A DNA stretch of 64,000 nucleotides from Collimonas sp. OK607 (lineage in GTDB: Bacteria; Pseudomonadota; Gammaproteobacteria; Burkholderiales; Burkholderiaceae_D): positions 1 through 64,000 of the forward strand of contig NZ_FOKF01000001.1 of NCBI RefSeq assembly GCF_900111995.1. Reading direction: 5' to 3'. The translations under genes and the position numbers were made by a program. The notes beneath the pieces were generated by a model. It saw only the letters and a list, made by a program, of their open reading frames with translations. It was not told the origin of the DNA and made no database searches. This document shows, in pieces, positions 16,298 through 24,915 of this stretch. Numbering within the stretch: the stretch's first letter is position 1; every line of letters begins with the position of its first letter.

Positions 16298-16652
16298 CCA
16301 TTTGTTCTGCAACCCGATGGACAATCCAGGCGGCTGTCTACCCGCTGGCCGGGACATCTGCGTATTTTTCCAGGATTTTAATGCTTAGCGTTTTTCAAAA
16401 TTACAAAACTTGCTGGCGTTGATCGGTTTCAACCAACCGGTAAGTTGATTTAGTTTGGTTTACGTGAGATGCAAAGAGGAAATGTTATTTACCGTCGATT
16501 GCTCTCTGGCATCCGTGACAAGAGTATGTGCCGTTGCTGTTAAAAGAAGCGTTGCCTCGCCAGCACGTTCCGCAATATCTTTGGGCCGCCGTCTGAGCTC
16601 AAGTTTGTGGGCTAATGCCGCCCTGCGCGCCGGATAATCCGTAGACAATGTG
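16298..16652. other. 355-bp gap without a recognisable gene
   Basis: Short frames only, none with a ribosome site and sensible composition. The sequence separates the catabolic island from the DUF2145 gene. A CGGTTT/AACCGG pairing near 16420-16440 is too weak to call. I see no terminator with a T-run. Confidence 0.5.
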
Positions 16653-17570
16653 TCAGCCGAGCGGATAGACGCGATCGCCCTCGTCTGGTCGACAGCCGTC
16701 GGCAATCGGTGTCCAGCCACGATGTACGACGATCTGCTGATTGTCATGACACACCTCGATGCGCTCACTGCCGGGCAGGCGCTCCCGAACGAAGGTCTCT
16801 ACCGTTGATGGCAGGCTGATCTTCAGTTTCATTGCGAAGAGATCGTCCTCCGGATGATCGTCCAGATGCAGCAATGGTACAAATGTCGACGCGAACATCA
16901 GCGCGTGCGAGCCGACTTCCACCGGTTCGGGCGCGTAGTTTGTCTCCTGAAGCCAATGTTGCGCTCGCCCGCGCAAGTCGTCGCCGTCGGCCAAATCACC
17001 CCATGCTACTGCGAGCATTTCCACCACCCACTGATTGCAATTCTGGTAGCGAGTGCTGAACGGATAGGCGTTGGCACTGTAGCTCGTAGCTAACAGGTGC
17101 TGGACGCGCGGTGTGTCGAGCGATGCGTACCGCAACGACCGGGCAGCGTCAGCCGGCAGCCGCACGATTGAGATGTAGCCGAGCGCAGGATCGTCAGTAC
17201 CCATGACGAAACCAGCGAGGCCTTGATCGTAGATCCGCGGTCGCGCTTCGTCGCAGGCGTAGTAGAGCTGACGCGCTGACCATGCACCGGTTTCGTCACG
17301 CCGGGCCACGGCGGCGTGCGAGTAACGGATGTGGAAGCGCGAGAGATCGAGTCCTGAGCGACTGATCAACGCAGCGTCGCCGTCCGTTGCACCAAGTTCA
17401 TTGCGGACCACGGCGGCAAAGCGCAGCAACCGATCTTGCTGGCTAGCTGTAAGCTGCTGCGGGCTGTCGCAGAAGGCTGAAGAAGTCGAGTAACCGGACG
17501 AACCGGGCTGTGCCTGGGCCGTTCCCGTTGCGATTGTCGCCGCAACAGACAACGCGTAGAAAGCCTTCAA
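16653..17570 (-). CDS. DUF2145 family exported protein
   Basis: About 305 residues with an N-terminal signal (KAFYALSVAATIATGTAQAQ). The body shows the DUF2145 pattern: QDRLLRFAAVVRNEL, ALISRSGLDLSRFHIRYSHA, WSARQLYYACDEARPRIYDQ, and NCNQWVVEMLA with a Cys-Asn pair and SHA/YSHA histidine that recall papain-like folds. Function is unknown. TTG at 17570 overlaps the TGA of the preceding gene (TTGA) and fits the signal peptide best; an ATG at 17606 would add an uncharacteristic leader inside the neighbour. The two genes are therefore probably translationally coupled. Confidence 0.75.
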   Translation of the reverse strand: MKAFYALSVAATIATGTAQAQPGSSGYSTSSAFCDSPQQLTASQQDRLLRFAAVVRNELGATDGDAALISRSGLDLSRFHIRYSHAAVARRDETGAWSARQLYYACDEARPRIYDQGLAGFVMGTDDPALGYISIVRLPADAARSLRYASLDTPRVQHLLATSYSANAYPFSTRYQNCNQWVVEMLAVAWGDLADGDDLRGRAQHWLQETNYAPEPVEVGSHALMFASTFVPLLHLDDHPEDDLFAMKLKISLPSTVETFVRERLPGSERIEVCHDNQQIVVHRGWTPIADGCRPDEGDRVYPLG

Positions 17571-18022
17571 AGAGTCACCGGCCGCGCTGCAAGTTCGTTG
17601 TACCACTCGTCGGCGAGCACGAGATAGAACGCTTCACGCGTGTCGGCGCGAGCGAACTCGAAGCCATACTCACGGTGTTGTGCGCGCACGGTATCGCCTA
17701 AGCCAAGTTTCTGCTTCTCGACAATGGCCTGTGGCAGGTCGAGCACGATGCGCTGCTGCGATTCCTCGATTTGCATAGTGACGCGCGTGACGCCAGCGCG
17801 ATCGGGTGCCGTGGTTACCTCGATGATGCGATAGTTACCATCGGCAGTCTTTTCGTCACCGGTTGAGCTGTTGCTCGAACCACGCAGGGATGCGGACATG
17901 CTGCCGCTAGACGCCGAACCGGTGCTGACGGCCGAGGACGTGAAACTTTCTGCGTGCGCGTGCAAAGTGACACTGGCGACTGCGGTGAGGCAGATGAGAC
18001 GAAATGTGGTGGGGAAGATCAT
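17567..18022 (-). CDS. Exported protein of unknown function paired with DUF2145
   Basis: A 151-residue protein with signal peptide (IFPTTFRLICLTAVASV ending HAHAES), a serine/glycine-rich low-complexity linker (about residues 28-55), and a compact C-terminal domain containing VTRVTMQIEESQQRIVLDLP and AFYLVLADEWYNELAARPV. I do not recognise the domain. The ATG at 18022 has AAGGAG five bases before it, so the longer frame from 18088 is rejected. It overlaps DUF2145 by four bases. It may belong to the envelope unit that starts with DUF3313, but a 123-bp gap to pqiC leaves that open. Confidence 0.65.
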   Translation of the reverse strand: MIFPTTFRLICLTAVASVTLHAHAESFTSSAVSTGSASSGSMSASLRGSSNSSTGDEKTADGNYRIIEVTTAPDRAGVTRVTMQIEESQQRIVLDLPQAIVEKQKLGLGDTVRAQHREYGFEFARADTREAFYLVLADEWYNELAARPVTL

Positions 18023-18145
18023 TGAATGCTCCTTGGCAGTGTGAGATGGGTTGATGTGCGGTGCAGCCAGCGTTCTGTCTGTATGCAAATTGCATGTGTC
18101 GGATAACTCTCGTACGAGTCGGGGCCGGCCGAAGCTGTATTCATA

Positions 18146-18838
18146 TCAAGGAATTCCCCGCTTCTCGGGAGGGGCGTGATATTGGTTGTAGCGTGCAAAT
18201 GGAGTCTCCGTTTCTGAGGCAGCAGGTGATACTTGTTGCAGCTCTCGTATGGCCGTTGCGATATCGTCGGCGGCGTCGATGACAATGTGCTGATATGCGG
18301 CCACAACGCTACCTACCCCGCCCGGCGTCGGTAACGTCACCTGCGTGCGGCCCGACGTCACTTTGCGGTCTGGCAATCGTTGCACTATCCAGTTGATGAT
18401 GGCGTCAGCGTTTCCTCCGAGTTCTGCATTCATGCGCACCACTTCGGCGGTAACGCGGTACGACGGTGCTGCGGCAGAGGTGCCCTGGTGGTAGGTGTCG
18501 ACGGCGCCTAGACTGGTTTGCAGCCGTTGCGACAGCGCGTCGCGCAATTCATCGGGAAGCGGCGCTGACCAGCGATCCAGTTCCATAAGTCTGAGCCTGC
18601 CGCCCCCCATGTCCAGAAGTAAATTGGTGCGATTGAGACCTTCTGGTACGTGAACGGGAGATATTTCGATCAATGCCGGGTCTTTGCTCCTGATCACGGT
18701 TGGCGCGGTGGCAGTATTGATGACTGCCGCCTGTGCCAGTGTGTAATAACGCGGCTCGGGCGACGCGCATCCGGCCAATATGGCAGCAACGAGTATCAGT
18801 TCGGCAGACAGAACAGACAGATTGGGAGGGGTACTCAT
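18146..18838 (-). CDS. pqiC: PqiC-like ABC-type transport auxiliary lipoprotein
   Basis: A 230-residue lipoprotein: hydrophobic signal, lipobox LAGC, then ASPEPRYYTLAQAA, the usual start of PqiC-family proteins, and an RVTAEVVRMNAELGG strand region. In E. coli PqiC is an outer-membrane lipoprotein that docks the PqiB needle and allows lipids to move between membranes. The start ATG overlaps the pqiB stop (ATGA). It is the last gene of the pqi run. The C-terminal 25 residues are polar and probably disordered. Confidence 0.83.
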   Translation of the reverse strand: MSTPPNLSVLSAELILVAAILAGCASPEPRYYTLAQAAVINTATAPTVIRSKDPALIEISPVHVPEGLNRTNLLLDMGGGRLRLMELDRWSAPLPDELRDALSQRLQTSLGAVDTYHQGTSAAAPSYRVTAEVVRMNAELGGNADAIINWIVQRLPDRKVTSGRTQVTLPTPGGVGSVVAAYQHIVIDAADDIATAIRELQQVSPAASETETPFARYNQYHAPPEKRGIP

Positions 18839-20475
18839 GGTTTCTCCGAATCCACTTTCCCGCGTAGCAATGCTTCGGGATGGCGTTCCAGATAATCGGT
18901 CAAAGTGCGCAGGGAGGCGGCGCTGCGCGTCAACTCTTGCATCATGTGACGCGCGTCCTGTTGCATTGGCGCATTTGGAGCAAGCGTGTCGTTCGCCGCC
19001 CGCAGTGTCTTGTGTGCATCCTGCAACGCTGTGGTGAACTGCGGCACCACATCGCCGTTGATTTTGGCCACCAGTTTGTCGGCGTTATTCAGCATCGTGT
19101 CCAGCGCCGCCATCGAGGTACGCATGTCCTGGCCAATTTGCTCGAACGGCACCTTGTCGATTTTGTTAACGATGCTGCCTAGCTTGGCCTGCAGCTCGTC
19201 AAGCGTACCAGGCGTGGTGGCCAGTTCGGGCATGGGGCCGTCGATGCTGATTTTCACCGGCGGCGCTTTGGGGAAGAAATCAAATGCGACAAAGAGCTGG
19301 CCGGTCAATAGGTTGCCGTTGCGCAACTGTGCGCGCATGCCGCGTTTGTTCATCGTTTCAGCGATGTCGTATGCTTGCTGTTTATCCTCTAGGTCGCGTG
19401 GACTGAAGCCCATGCGGGATGGATAGAGTTCTATTATCACGGGAAAACGGAAGGTTTTCTTGTCGCGCTGATACTCGATCCCGATCGAGCGTACCTGGCC
19501 CACCACTATGCCGCGAAAATCTAGCGGCGCACCTGGCGCCAGGCCGCGCACCGACTGGTCAAAATTGAGTACGGCAAGCGCTGGCTTCAATTCTTCCGGA
19601 GCCTTCATGGCTTCGGTTTGCTCGCTGGCAAGCATGAATTGCGTGTTCTCGCTGGCCGCGGAAACGGGTTTAGAATCGTCAGGATCCTGGAAGGCCACGC
19701 CGCCAAGCAGCATGGTGGCAAGCGCCTGCGTATTGACCTTGAGGCCGCCTGCGTCCAGCTTGATGTCTATGCCGCTGGCGTGCCAGAAACGCGTGTTGGC
19801 GGTGACCAGCTTGTCGTAGGGTTTGTCGACAAACACGCGTAAGGAGATATCCCGCCCGTTTGGTTCGAGCTGGTAAGCTACTACCTGTCCTACCCGCACG
19901 CGGCGGTAGTAGACCGGAGAGCCGATGTCGAGTGAGCCGAGATCTGCGGCCCGCAGTATGAATTGCTTGCCGGAGGCATCGGTGGCTACCGCCGGGGGCA
20001 CTTCCAGCCCGGAGAAAGCGTGGATGCGTGTTTCCGACGTACCGGCATCCACGCCGATATAAGTGCCGGACAGTAGTGTCTCCAGGCCTGAAATGCCGGA
20101 GAAGGCAAAACGCGGACGCACTACCCAGAAGCGTGTGTCCTTGGCCAGGAAACTTCCAGCATCGTTGGTCAGCGCTATGGTGGCGATCACGTGCGAACGA
20201 TCCGGCGCCAGGCGCAAGGACTTGACCACACCGATGTCTACCGCTTTATAGCGTACAGGAGTCTTCCCGGGGGCGAGGCCATCCGCGGTGCGGAAGGTCA
20301 CCGTGATTTCCGGGCCGCGTTCGGACAGCGTGTGTACTAGCAGCGATAAGCCGACGATTGCAGCGACGAAGGGGATCAACCATACGAGCGAAGGCAACCA
20401 GCGCGTCTGGTGACGGAGTTCCGGACGCGGTAGCGAAGGCGGTGCAGAAGGATGTGACGAGTTCAGGTCAGTCAT
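18835..20475 (-). CDS. pqiB: PqiB-like MCE protein, intermembrane lipid transport
   Basis: A 546-residue protein with one N-terminal membrane segment (about residues 26-48) followed by three MCE domains, each opening with a pattern such as ITVTFRTADGLAPGKTPVRY, SPVYYRRVRVGQVVAYQL or GAPLDFRGIVVGQVRSIGI. The C-terminal 130 residues are helical, forming the needle of the PqiB hexamer. Length matches E. coli PqiB (546). It spans the periplasm and conducts phospholipids. It overlaps the preceding pqiA half by eight bases and pqiC by four, so the whole block is one operon. Confidence 0.88.
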   Translation of the reverse strand: MTDLNSSHPSAPPSLPRPELRHQTRWLPSLVWLIPFVAAIVGLSLLVHTLSERGPEITVTFRTADGLAPGKTPVRYKAVDIGVVKSLRLAPDRSHVIATIALTNDAGSFLAKDTRFWVVRPRFAFSGISGLETLLSGTYIGVDAGTSETRIHAFSGLEVPPAVATDASGKQFILRAADLGSLDIGSPVYYRRVRVGQVVAYQLEPNGRDISLRVFVDKPYDKLVTANTRFWHASGIDIKLDAGGLKVNTQALATMLLGGVAFQDPDDSKPVSAASENTQFMLASEQTEAMKAPEELKPALAVLNFDQSVRGLAPGAPLDFRGIVVGQVRSIGIEYQRDKKTFRFPVIIELYPSRMGFSPRDLEDKQQAYDIAETMNKRGMRAQLRNGNLLTGQLFVAFDFFPKAPPVKISIDGPMPELATTPGTLDELQAKLGSIVNKIDKVPFEQIGQDMRTSMAALDTMLNNADKLVAKINGDVVPQFTTALQDAHKTLRAANDTLAPNAPMQQDARHMMQELTRSAASLRTLTDYLERHPEALLRGKVDSEKP

Positions 20476-21124
20476 TGTTTGCGTCCAGCGAATCCCACAG
20501 CAAGCGGGGATCGAAACTCAGGGAAGCGAGCATGGTGAGTACGACCACAGAGGAAAAAGCCAGGGCCCCTGATCCGGGGCTGATAGTGGCCAACTTGCCG
20601 GCGCGTACTAGCGCGGCCAGCATGGCTACGACGAAGATATCGAGCATGGACCAGCGTCCGATTACTTCCAGCAGACGGTACAGCCGGGTCTGCTGCCGGA
20701 TACGCCAGGTGGAGCGGAAATGTACCGAGAGCAGCAGGATCGTCAAGGCCATCATCTTTAATAGTGGCACTACCACGCTGGCAATCAGCACCAGGATAGA
20801 CAGCACCCTGGAACCCGAAATCCACAAATAGACGATGCCGGTAAGAATGGTGTCGTGTGAGATCCCGAAAACAGACTGCGTGGTCATCATCGCAGACTGT
20901 GTGATCATCATTGGGAGCAGGTTAGCGGGGATGTAGAAGATCACGGCAGCGATCAGCAAGGCCCAGGTACGCGCCAGACCATTTGGCTTTCGACGGTACA
21001 AAACGGCGCCGCAGCGTGCGCAGGGAAAGCCATCGAGCAAGTGCGGGTTAAGCAGGTTGCAGGCGTGGCAAGACGTCAGCCGCATTGACGCTGTTGTCGG
21101 CCTGGCAGGCAGCGACACGCTCAT
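20468..21124 (-). CDS. pqiA: Paraquat-inducible protein A, second half-length subunit
   Basis: About 218 residues: a zinc ribbon (CHACNLLNPHLLDGFPCARC) and four membrane segments in the order of a single PqiA repeat, with FYIPANLLPMMITQ and SISHDTILTGI-type loops and the final SFDPRLLWDSLD. E. coli PqiA carries two such repeats in one chain of about 417 residues; here they are split into two genes. The start at 21124 overlaps the stop of the first half (ATGA), in keeping with tight coupling. Likely inner-membrane partner of PqiB. Confidence 0.82.
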   Translation of the reverse strand: MSVSLPARPTTASMRLTSCHACNLLNPHLLDGFPCARCGAVLYRRKPNGLARTWALLIAAVIFYIPANLLPMMITQSAMMTTQSVFGISHDTILTGIVYLWISGSRVLSILVLIASVVVPLLKMMALTILLLSVHFRSTWRIRQQTRLYRLLEVIGRWSMLDIFVVAMLAALVRAGKLATISPGSGALAFSSVVVLTMLASLSFDPRLLWDSLDANND

Positions 21125-21777
21125 CGCGGTTGCCCCTTCTTTACGTATTGCCACAGGTCGCGCGGATCGAACGACAGCATGGTCGCCAGCACGATCACTA
21201 GCACGCTAAACGACCACAGGGCGACGCCCGGCAGGATATCGGCTAGGCTCGACAGTTTTACCAGCGTTACCACCACGCCGAGCAAATAGACCTCGATCAT
21301 GCCCCAAGGCCGGGTTATCTGCATACTGTGCACGATGCGCGCAAAGCCAGTTGGCAAACGATGTCGTCTCATCTGCACGAGCAAGTAGAGCATCATCAGC
21401 ATCTCTGTCAGAGGGAACAGGATGGTGGTTGCAAACACCAGCAAGGCAACCAGCGACATTTTATCTGCGTACAGCGTCGCCACCGCTCCCCACAATGTGG
21501 TCTGGGTACGGATGCCCTTGAGATCCATCTCGACGATTGGAAAGACGTTGGACATTAAAAACAGGATGAGCGCGGTCACGACTAGAGGTAGCAGGCGACG
21601 GTAGGCGCGACTGCTCTCGCGGTATAGCGTGGCACCGCAGCGCAGGCACAGTGCTTGCTCGCCTTCGGCAAGGCCGGTGCGCTGGTAAACGGTGTCGCAA
21701 TATTCGCAAGCGATCAGGTGCTGATGGTCAGCACCTGACGTCGACGTACCCCGCGCAACGTCCTGGTTTGGCATCAT
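21121..21777 (-). CDS. pqiA: Paraquat-inducible protein A, first half-length subunit
   Basis: A 218-residue protein with the ribbon CEYCDTVYQRTGLAEGE...CLRCG and four membrane helices; FLMSNVFPIVEMDLKG, ITRPWGMIEVYLLGVVVTLV and the final SFDPRDLWQYV are PqiA-repeat motifs. It pairs with the next gene to make the two halves of a classical PqiA. The ATG overlaps the stop of the DUF3313 gene (ATGA). Inner-membrane location. Confidence 0.82.
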   Translation of the reverse strand: MMPNQDVARGTSTSGADHQHLIACEYCDTVYQRTGLAEGEQALCLRCGATLYRESSRAYRRLLPLVVTALILFLMSNVFPIVEMDLKGIRTQTTLWGAVATLYADKMSLVALLVFATTILFPLTEMLMMLYLLVQMRRHRLPTGFARIVHSMQITRPWGMIEVYLLGVVVTLVKLSSLADILPGVALWSFSVLVIVLATMLSFDPRDLWQYVKKGQPR

Positions 21778-22439
21778 TTCAGCTGTTCAACCAGTGCATC
21801 TGCCCCTTTTTCGATGCCCGCTTTCGATGCCGCCAGCGATCCCATGCTGGCCCCTAGGTTCCAGGGGCGAGGATATTGCTTCGTAATGAAGGCGCTGAGC
21901 AGGCGGTCGCTTGCCGCGTCGTAGATCTCGACAGCATAGATGACAGAACCTGTCAGCGTTCCTTCCCGATTACGTGCATTCTGCACCCCGTTGTAGATAC
22001 CTCCAGCAATGTCAAATCGCGAAAGAGTGGCAAGGACCGGGGTGTTCGTTTCCGCACCGGTCAGCGTCAATTTCAGGCGGAGCGTGTTTGGAGCCGGATC
22101 GCGGGAGAGCGCGAAACGGGGCGTCATTTTTTCTGCGAACTGAGTTTGCATGTAGCTGGCAAGAGCAGTTTTGTTTTTTTCTGACATGTCCCCGAACTGT
22201 TGATCCGGTCCCCGGTAAACTACGACCGGATCAATGATGATTGCGTTATATTTTTTCCAGTTGGCGGGAGTCGAATAACTGTACGGAACTCGTCCGGTAT
22301 CATTGTTCTGATTCGGCATCAGCTTAGATGACGACGAGATTTCCGAATACGAATTCGGTTGCGTGGTTCCACATGCGGCTAACGCCATGCAGAGCGCTGC
22401 AATAGCCGCCAGCCGGCCCGTCTTGATAGATATGTACAT
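21774..22439 (-). CDS. DUF3313 family lipoprotein
   Basis: A 221-residue lipoprotein: signal with lipobox LAAC at about residue 23, then YSTPANWKKYNAIIIDPVVVYRG and LLSAFITKQYPRPWNLGA, segments typical of DUF3313 (PF11769). It is probably anchored in the outer membrane. GAGGA precedes the ATG by eight bases. It is the first gene of the operon with pqiAABC, so a role in envelope lipid transport or stress is inferred. The function of the family is not known. Confidence 0.78.
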   Translation of the reverse strand: MYISIKTGRLAAIAALCMALAACGTTQPNSYSEISSSSKLMPNQNNDTGRVPYSYSTPANWKKYNAIIIDPVVVYRGPDQQFGDMSEKNKTALASYMQTQFAEKMTPRFALSRDPAPNTLRLKLTLTGAETNTPVLATLSRFDIAGGIYNGVQNARNREGTLTGSVIYAVEIYDAASDRLLSAFITKQYPRPWNLGASMGSLAASKAGIEKGADALVEQLK

Positions 22440-22619
22440 TTCAATTCCTCTTCAGATTTTCCAAGGGATGACTGTCATCGCCTGGCACAACTTGGTAGAC
22501 GAGCGGTGCATGAGCGTGACGGAGATCAATGTCTAGCGGTTTGGACGAACCTGGCTACGACATTCAACTGACAACGAGCTCAACTCTCGGCCGCCTCTTT
22601 TGCGCTAACTCAGGGAGTG

Positions 22620-22648
22620 AATATAGCATTGAATATTGACTTTGCAAA
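22620..22648 (-). promoter_or_regulatory. Sigma-70-like promoter for the DUF3313-pqi operon
   Basis: On the minus strand TTTGCA (22648-22643) and TATATT (22625-22620) are 17 bp apart, a good match to the -35 and -10 elements. It would give a leader of about 170 bases. The inverted repeat at 22646-22663 overlaps the -35, so a repressor there would block it. Confidence 0.55.
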
Positions 22649-22663
22649 CCGGGTGGTCGGTTT
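22646..22663. promoter_or_regulatory. Candidate TetR operator at the pqi promoter
   Basis: AAACCG and CGGTTT flank a six-base centre (18 bp in all), overlapping the -35 element of the promoter for the DUF3313-pqi operon. The tetR gene at 22893-23462 lies just upstream on the same strand. A repressor-operator pair is inferred from position. The rest of 22440-22892 is untranslated leader and tetR-pqi spacer with no other gene. Confidence 0.5.
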
Positions 22664-22892
22664 TATTTTGATTTGTGAAATATACTGAAATCTTGCAACA
22701 GAGAAAAGGGGGCAGGTAATTTATAGCAAAGGAACGAGCCTAGCCCAGCGGGCCATGCTCTGTGGCGCTGCGTCAGCTATCGAACAACCTTTGAGGAGTG
22801 TCCGACATGTGGAGATCAAAGAAAAAAGTGATCGGGTTATCGCCACCGAGCACACGGCCTCCTGTGAGAGGGCGTGTACGAGAAGCGTTCTT

Positions 22893-23462
22893 CTAAGTCT
22901 TGCCATGAACCGGCCATTGCTGGCTGTCGAGCAGGCGCTCAAAAAGGCGCTGGCGGTCATCATCCGAAAGGGAGCATTGCCCGAGCAGGGCACTCAGAAG
23001 CATTCCCCTGGCAGCATACCAGCGCAGGGTCGCTAAATCAGGATCAACGGCCTCTGTCTTGATGGCTTCAATTTTCTTGGCATCAATCTCCTTAAACATG
23101 GACAAGAGCCCGGGTTCTTCACTGATGGCACCGAGCATTGCAAACGCAACCGATTTTTGCGTAGTGACAGCTTCGCGGGCTACCGCGATCTGTGTTGACA
23201 AGTTGGCTTCGGGCGACGTAGCACCTGCCTTAGTCATGTAGTGCTGAGAAAATGTATCGTAGTATTCGGCTTGGTATTCCAGCATCGCCTTTAGCACAGC
23301 TTCTTTCGACCGGAATTGATGCATTAGCCCGCCTTTACTGACGCCGGCTTCGCGAGCAATGGCATCAAGCGTCAATCGGCGAGGGCCATCGCGTCCGATG
23401 ATGGTCAGGGCCGCCTGAATGATGGCGTTGCGTGAAAGCTTCGATCGAGTAGTGTTGTCCAT
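22893..23462 (-). CDS. TetR family regulator upstream of the pqi operon
   Basis: A 189-residue regulator with the HTH AIAREAGVSKGGLMHQFRSKEAVL and a normal-length C-terminal helical domain (TetR_C type seen in proteins with the KGGLMHQF motif). It is transcribed toward the DUF3313-pqi genes with a 450-bp gap that contains a promoter and an AAACCG-N6-CGGTTT dyad. Control of the lipid-transport operon is likely but unproven. A truncated relative lies divergently at 23781. Confidence 0.85.
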   Translation of the reverse strand: MDNTTRSKLSRNAIIQAALTIIGRDGPRRLTLDAIAREAGVSKGGLMHQFRSKEAVLKAMLEYQAEYYDTFSQHYMTKAGATSPEANLSTQIAVAREAVTTQKSVAFAMLGAISEEPGLLSMFKEIDAKKIEAIKTEAVDPDLATLRWYAARGMLLSALLGQCSLSDDDRQRLFERLLDSQQWPVHGKT

Positions 23463-23780
23463 TAACTATTTCCATTGCGGGATGGGGAGCTGCCAAACTA
23501 ATGAAGATAGCTCGGATTGGCGAGAAAAACAATCTTTCTGGTCTGTTTTTTGACTTGCCATGATATCCATCTACGGTTTACGTTACGGCGAGACTTTGAA
23601 CAGCGCGATGAGGATTCACGAATAGCGTGTTCTGCGACTCTTACATCAGGTAGCAAAGCTGATATCTTCGCACCGAAAGTAATGTACTCTATCGATTTTG
23701 ATAACTTACTAGAACTAGCCGTGATGCGTGTAGCACCGACGACCCATAGCCAACTTCTACGTCACACAAAATTATTTACA
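23463..23780. other. 318-bp spacer between two related tetR genes
   Basis: AT-rich sequence. An open frame on the plus strand runs through it into the truncated tetR, but its upstream part has no family-like sequence and no ribosome site. Probably the promoter region of both regulators. Confidence 0.45.
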
Positions 23781-24113
23781 ATGGACAATCCGACACGTTC
23801 AGAGACAACCCGTAGAAAAGCAATCGAAGCTGCATTTGCGATCCTTACAAGAGAGGGCGTGAAAGGGTTGACTTTTGATTCATTGGCGCAGGAAAGCGGC
23901 ATAAGCAAGGGCGGGCTTATGCACCAGTTCCGTACGAAGAACGGGGTGCTGAAGGCCTTGCTTGACTTCCAGAAGCAGGACTTCGATCGCATTGCACGAA
24001 ACCATCTGGCGAGTGAGGGAGCATCAAAAACTGAGCAAATCCTCTCTATGCAGATCGCAACGTATAGGGCTGCCTCCAAGCCTATGCATCATCGGTTTCA
24101 AGCTGATAGCTGA
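23781..24113 (+). pseudogene. Truncated TetR family regulator
   Basis: Starts MDNPTRSETTRRKAI and carries a complete TetR HTH (LAQESGISKGGLMHQFRTKN, then VLKALLDFQKQDF), closely matching the regulator at 22893-23462. The frame stops after 110 residues, soon after SMQIATYRAASK, so nearly all of the ligand-binding domain is missing. The following 130 bases do not continue the domain in another frame that I can follow. It is probably a broken gene at the edge of the accessory segment; a DNA-binding-only product that interferes with its paralogue is a less likely option. Confidence 0.7.
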
Positions 24114-24251
24114 GCCGACGATTTACCACATTACTGAAAACGGATAAAACAAGCGTTACTTACAAAACATATATGACTAGCCCCCCCCCATTTGTTTCGT
24201 TAGGCATAGATGGTTAAATCACACTCATTTCACAAATGAGGAATATTACCC

Positions 24252-24530
24252 GTGGTTTTATTGGCATCATACCCAGAAAATCAAGGTATGCCAATTGCAT
24301 CCCCTCATTCCAAAGATAAAGTCCTAGCGACGTTTGGCGCTGGCGTTCGACGCGCCAGAAAGGATCGCGGAGTTTCTCAGGAGGAGTTGGCCTTGAAATG
24401 TGGGATTGATCGTTCTTACATGGGTTCGATTGAGCGCGGCGAACAAAACTCTGGATTGCTGCACATTGCTCGTATTGCTAAAGCTCTCGACATAAAAATC
24501 TCAGAGCTAATGGCTGTTGCCAAGCTTTAG
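24252..24530 (+). CDS. Small XRE family HTH regulator
   Basis: A 92-residue protein, almost entirely a Cro/C1-type HTH: FGAGVRRARKDRGVSQEELA then GIDRSYMGSIERGEQN and IARIAKALDIKISELMAVA. The GTG at 24252 has GAGGA about ten bases upstream; an ATG at 24288 would also keep the whole domain. Its size and composition are those of controller proteins of restriction-modification systems and of mobile elements, but no methylase or restriction gene is next to it. It stands alone in the accessory segment, so it may be an orphan. Confidence 0.8.
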   Translation: MVLLASYPENQGMPIASPHSKDKVLATFGAGVRRARKDRGVSQEELALKCGIDRSYMGSIERGEQNSGLLHIARIAKALDIKISELMAVAKL

Positions 24531-24644
24531 AAATCTGTCATTTGCATTTTCTGCCGGTTGAACGTGATTCACATGAAATTCCGGTCCAACTGATAGCAGA
24601 CCTATTCATCGGCCGATCAATTTGCAATTCCAGCGAATCAGTAA

Positions 24645-24773
24645 CTAATACTCCTCCGGCAGCAATAGCGTGGTCACACTGCGATCCCATTCCGTAATAA
24701 TCCACAGCCGCTCTCGCCCTGCGCCAAGCCTGTATTCTGACAGTATCCGGTTGCCACCGATAAAGCTGCGCAT
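24645..24773 (-). CDS. Short reading frame, possible plasmid/ICE-type remnant
   Basis: A 42-residue frame starting MRSFIGGNRILSEYRLG and ending in TLLLPEEY, with well-formed protein-like sequence (RERLWIITEWDRS). I do not know the family. The frame is open only back to a stop just before it, so it may be complete or the tail of a broken gene. It lies beside other fragments and the IS256 element. The rest of 24531-24915 shows nothing else. Confidence 0.35.
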   Translation of the reverse strand: MRSFIGGNRILSEYRLGAGRERLWIITEWDRSVTTLLLPEEY

Positions 24774-24915
24774 TTGTTCGCCAGTGGGTTACGTAGGGAT
24801 TGAAGCGGAAGGGAAAACGGAGCTACACAAGAAGGCCTAAAATGCGCCGGGAACTACAATTAGCTGGATGATCGACGTGTAGGGAATGATATCGAATTTG
24901 TTTTCCCACGAGAGA

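Noticed and set aside
24252-24530. XRE gene as controller of a restriction-modification system
   Set aside because: No methylase or nuclease gene is next to it in the window.
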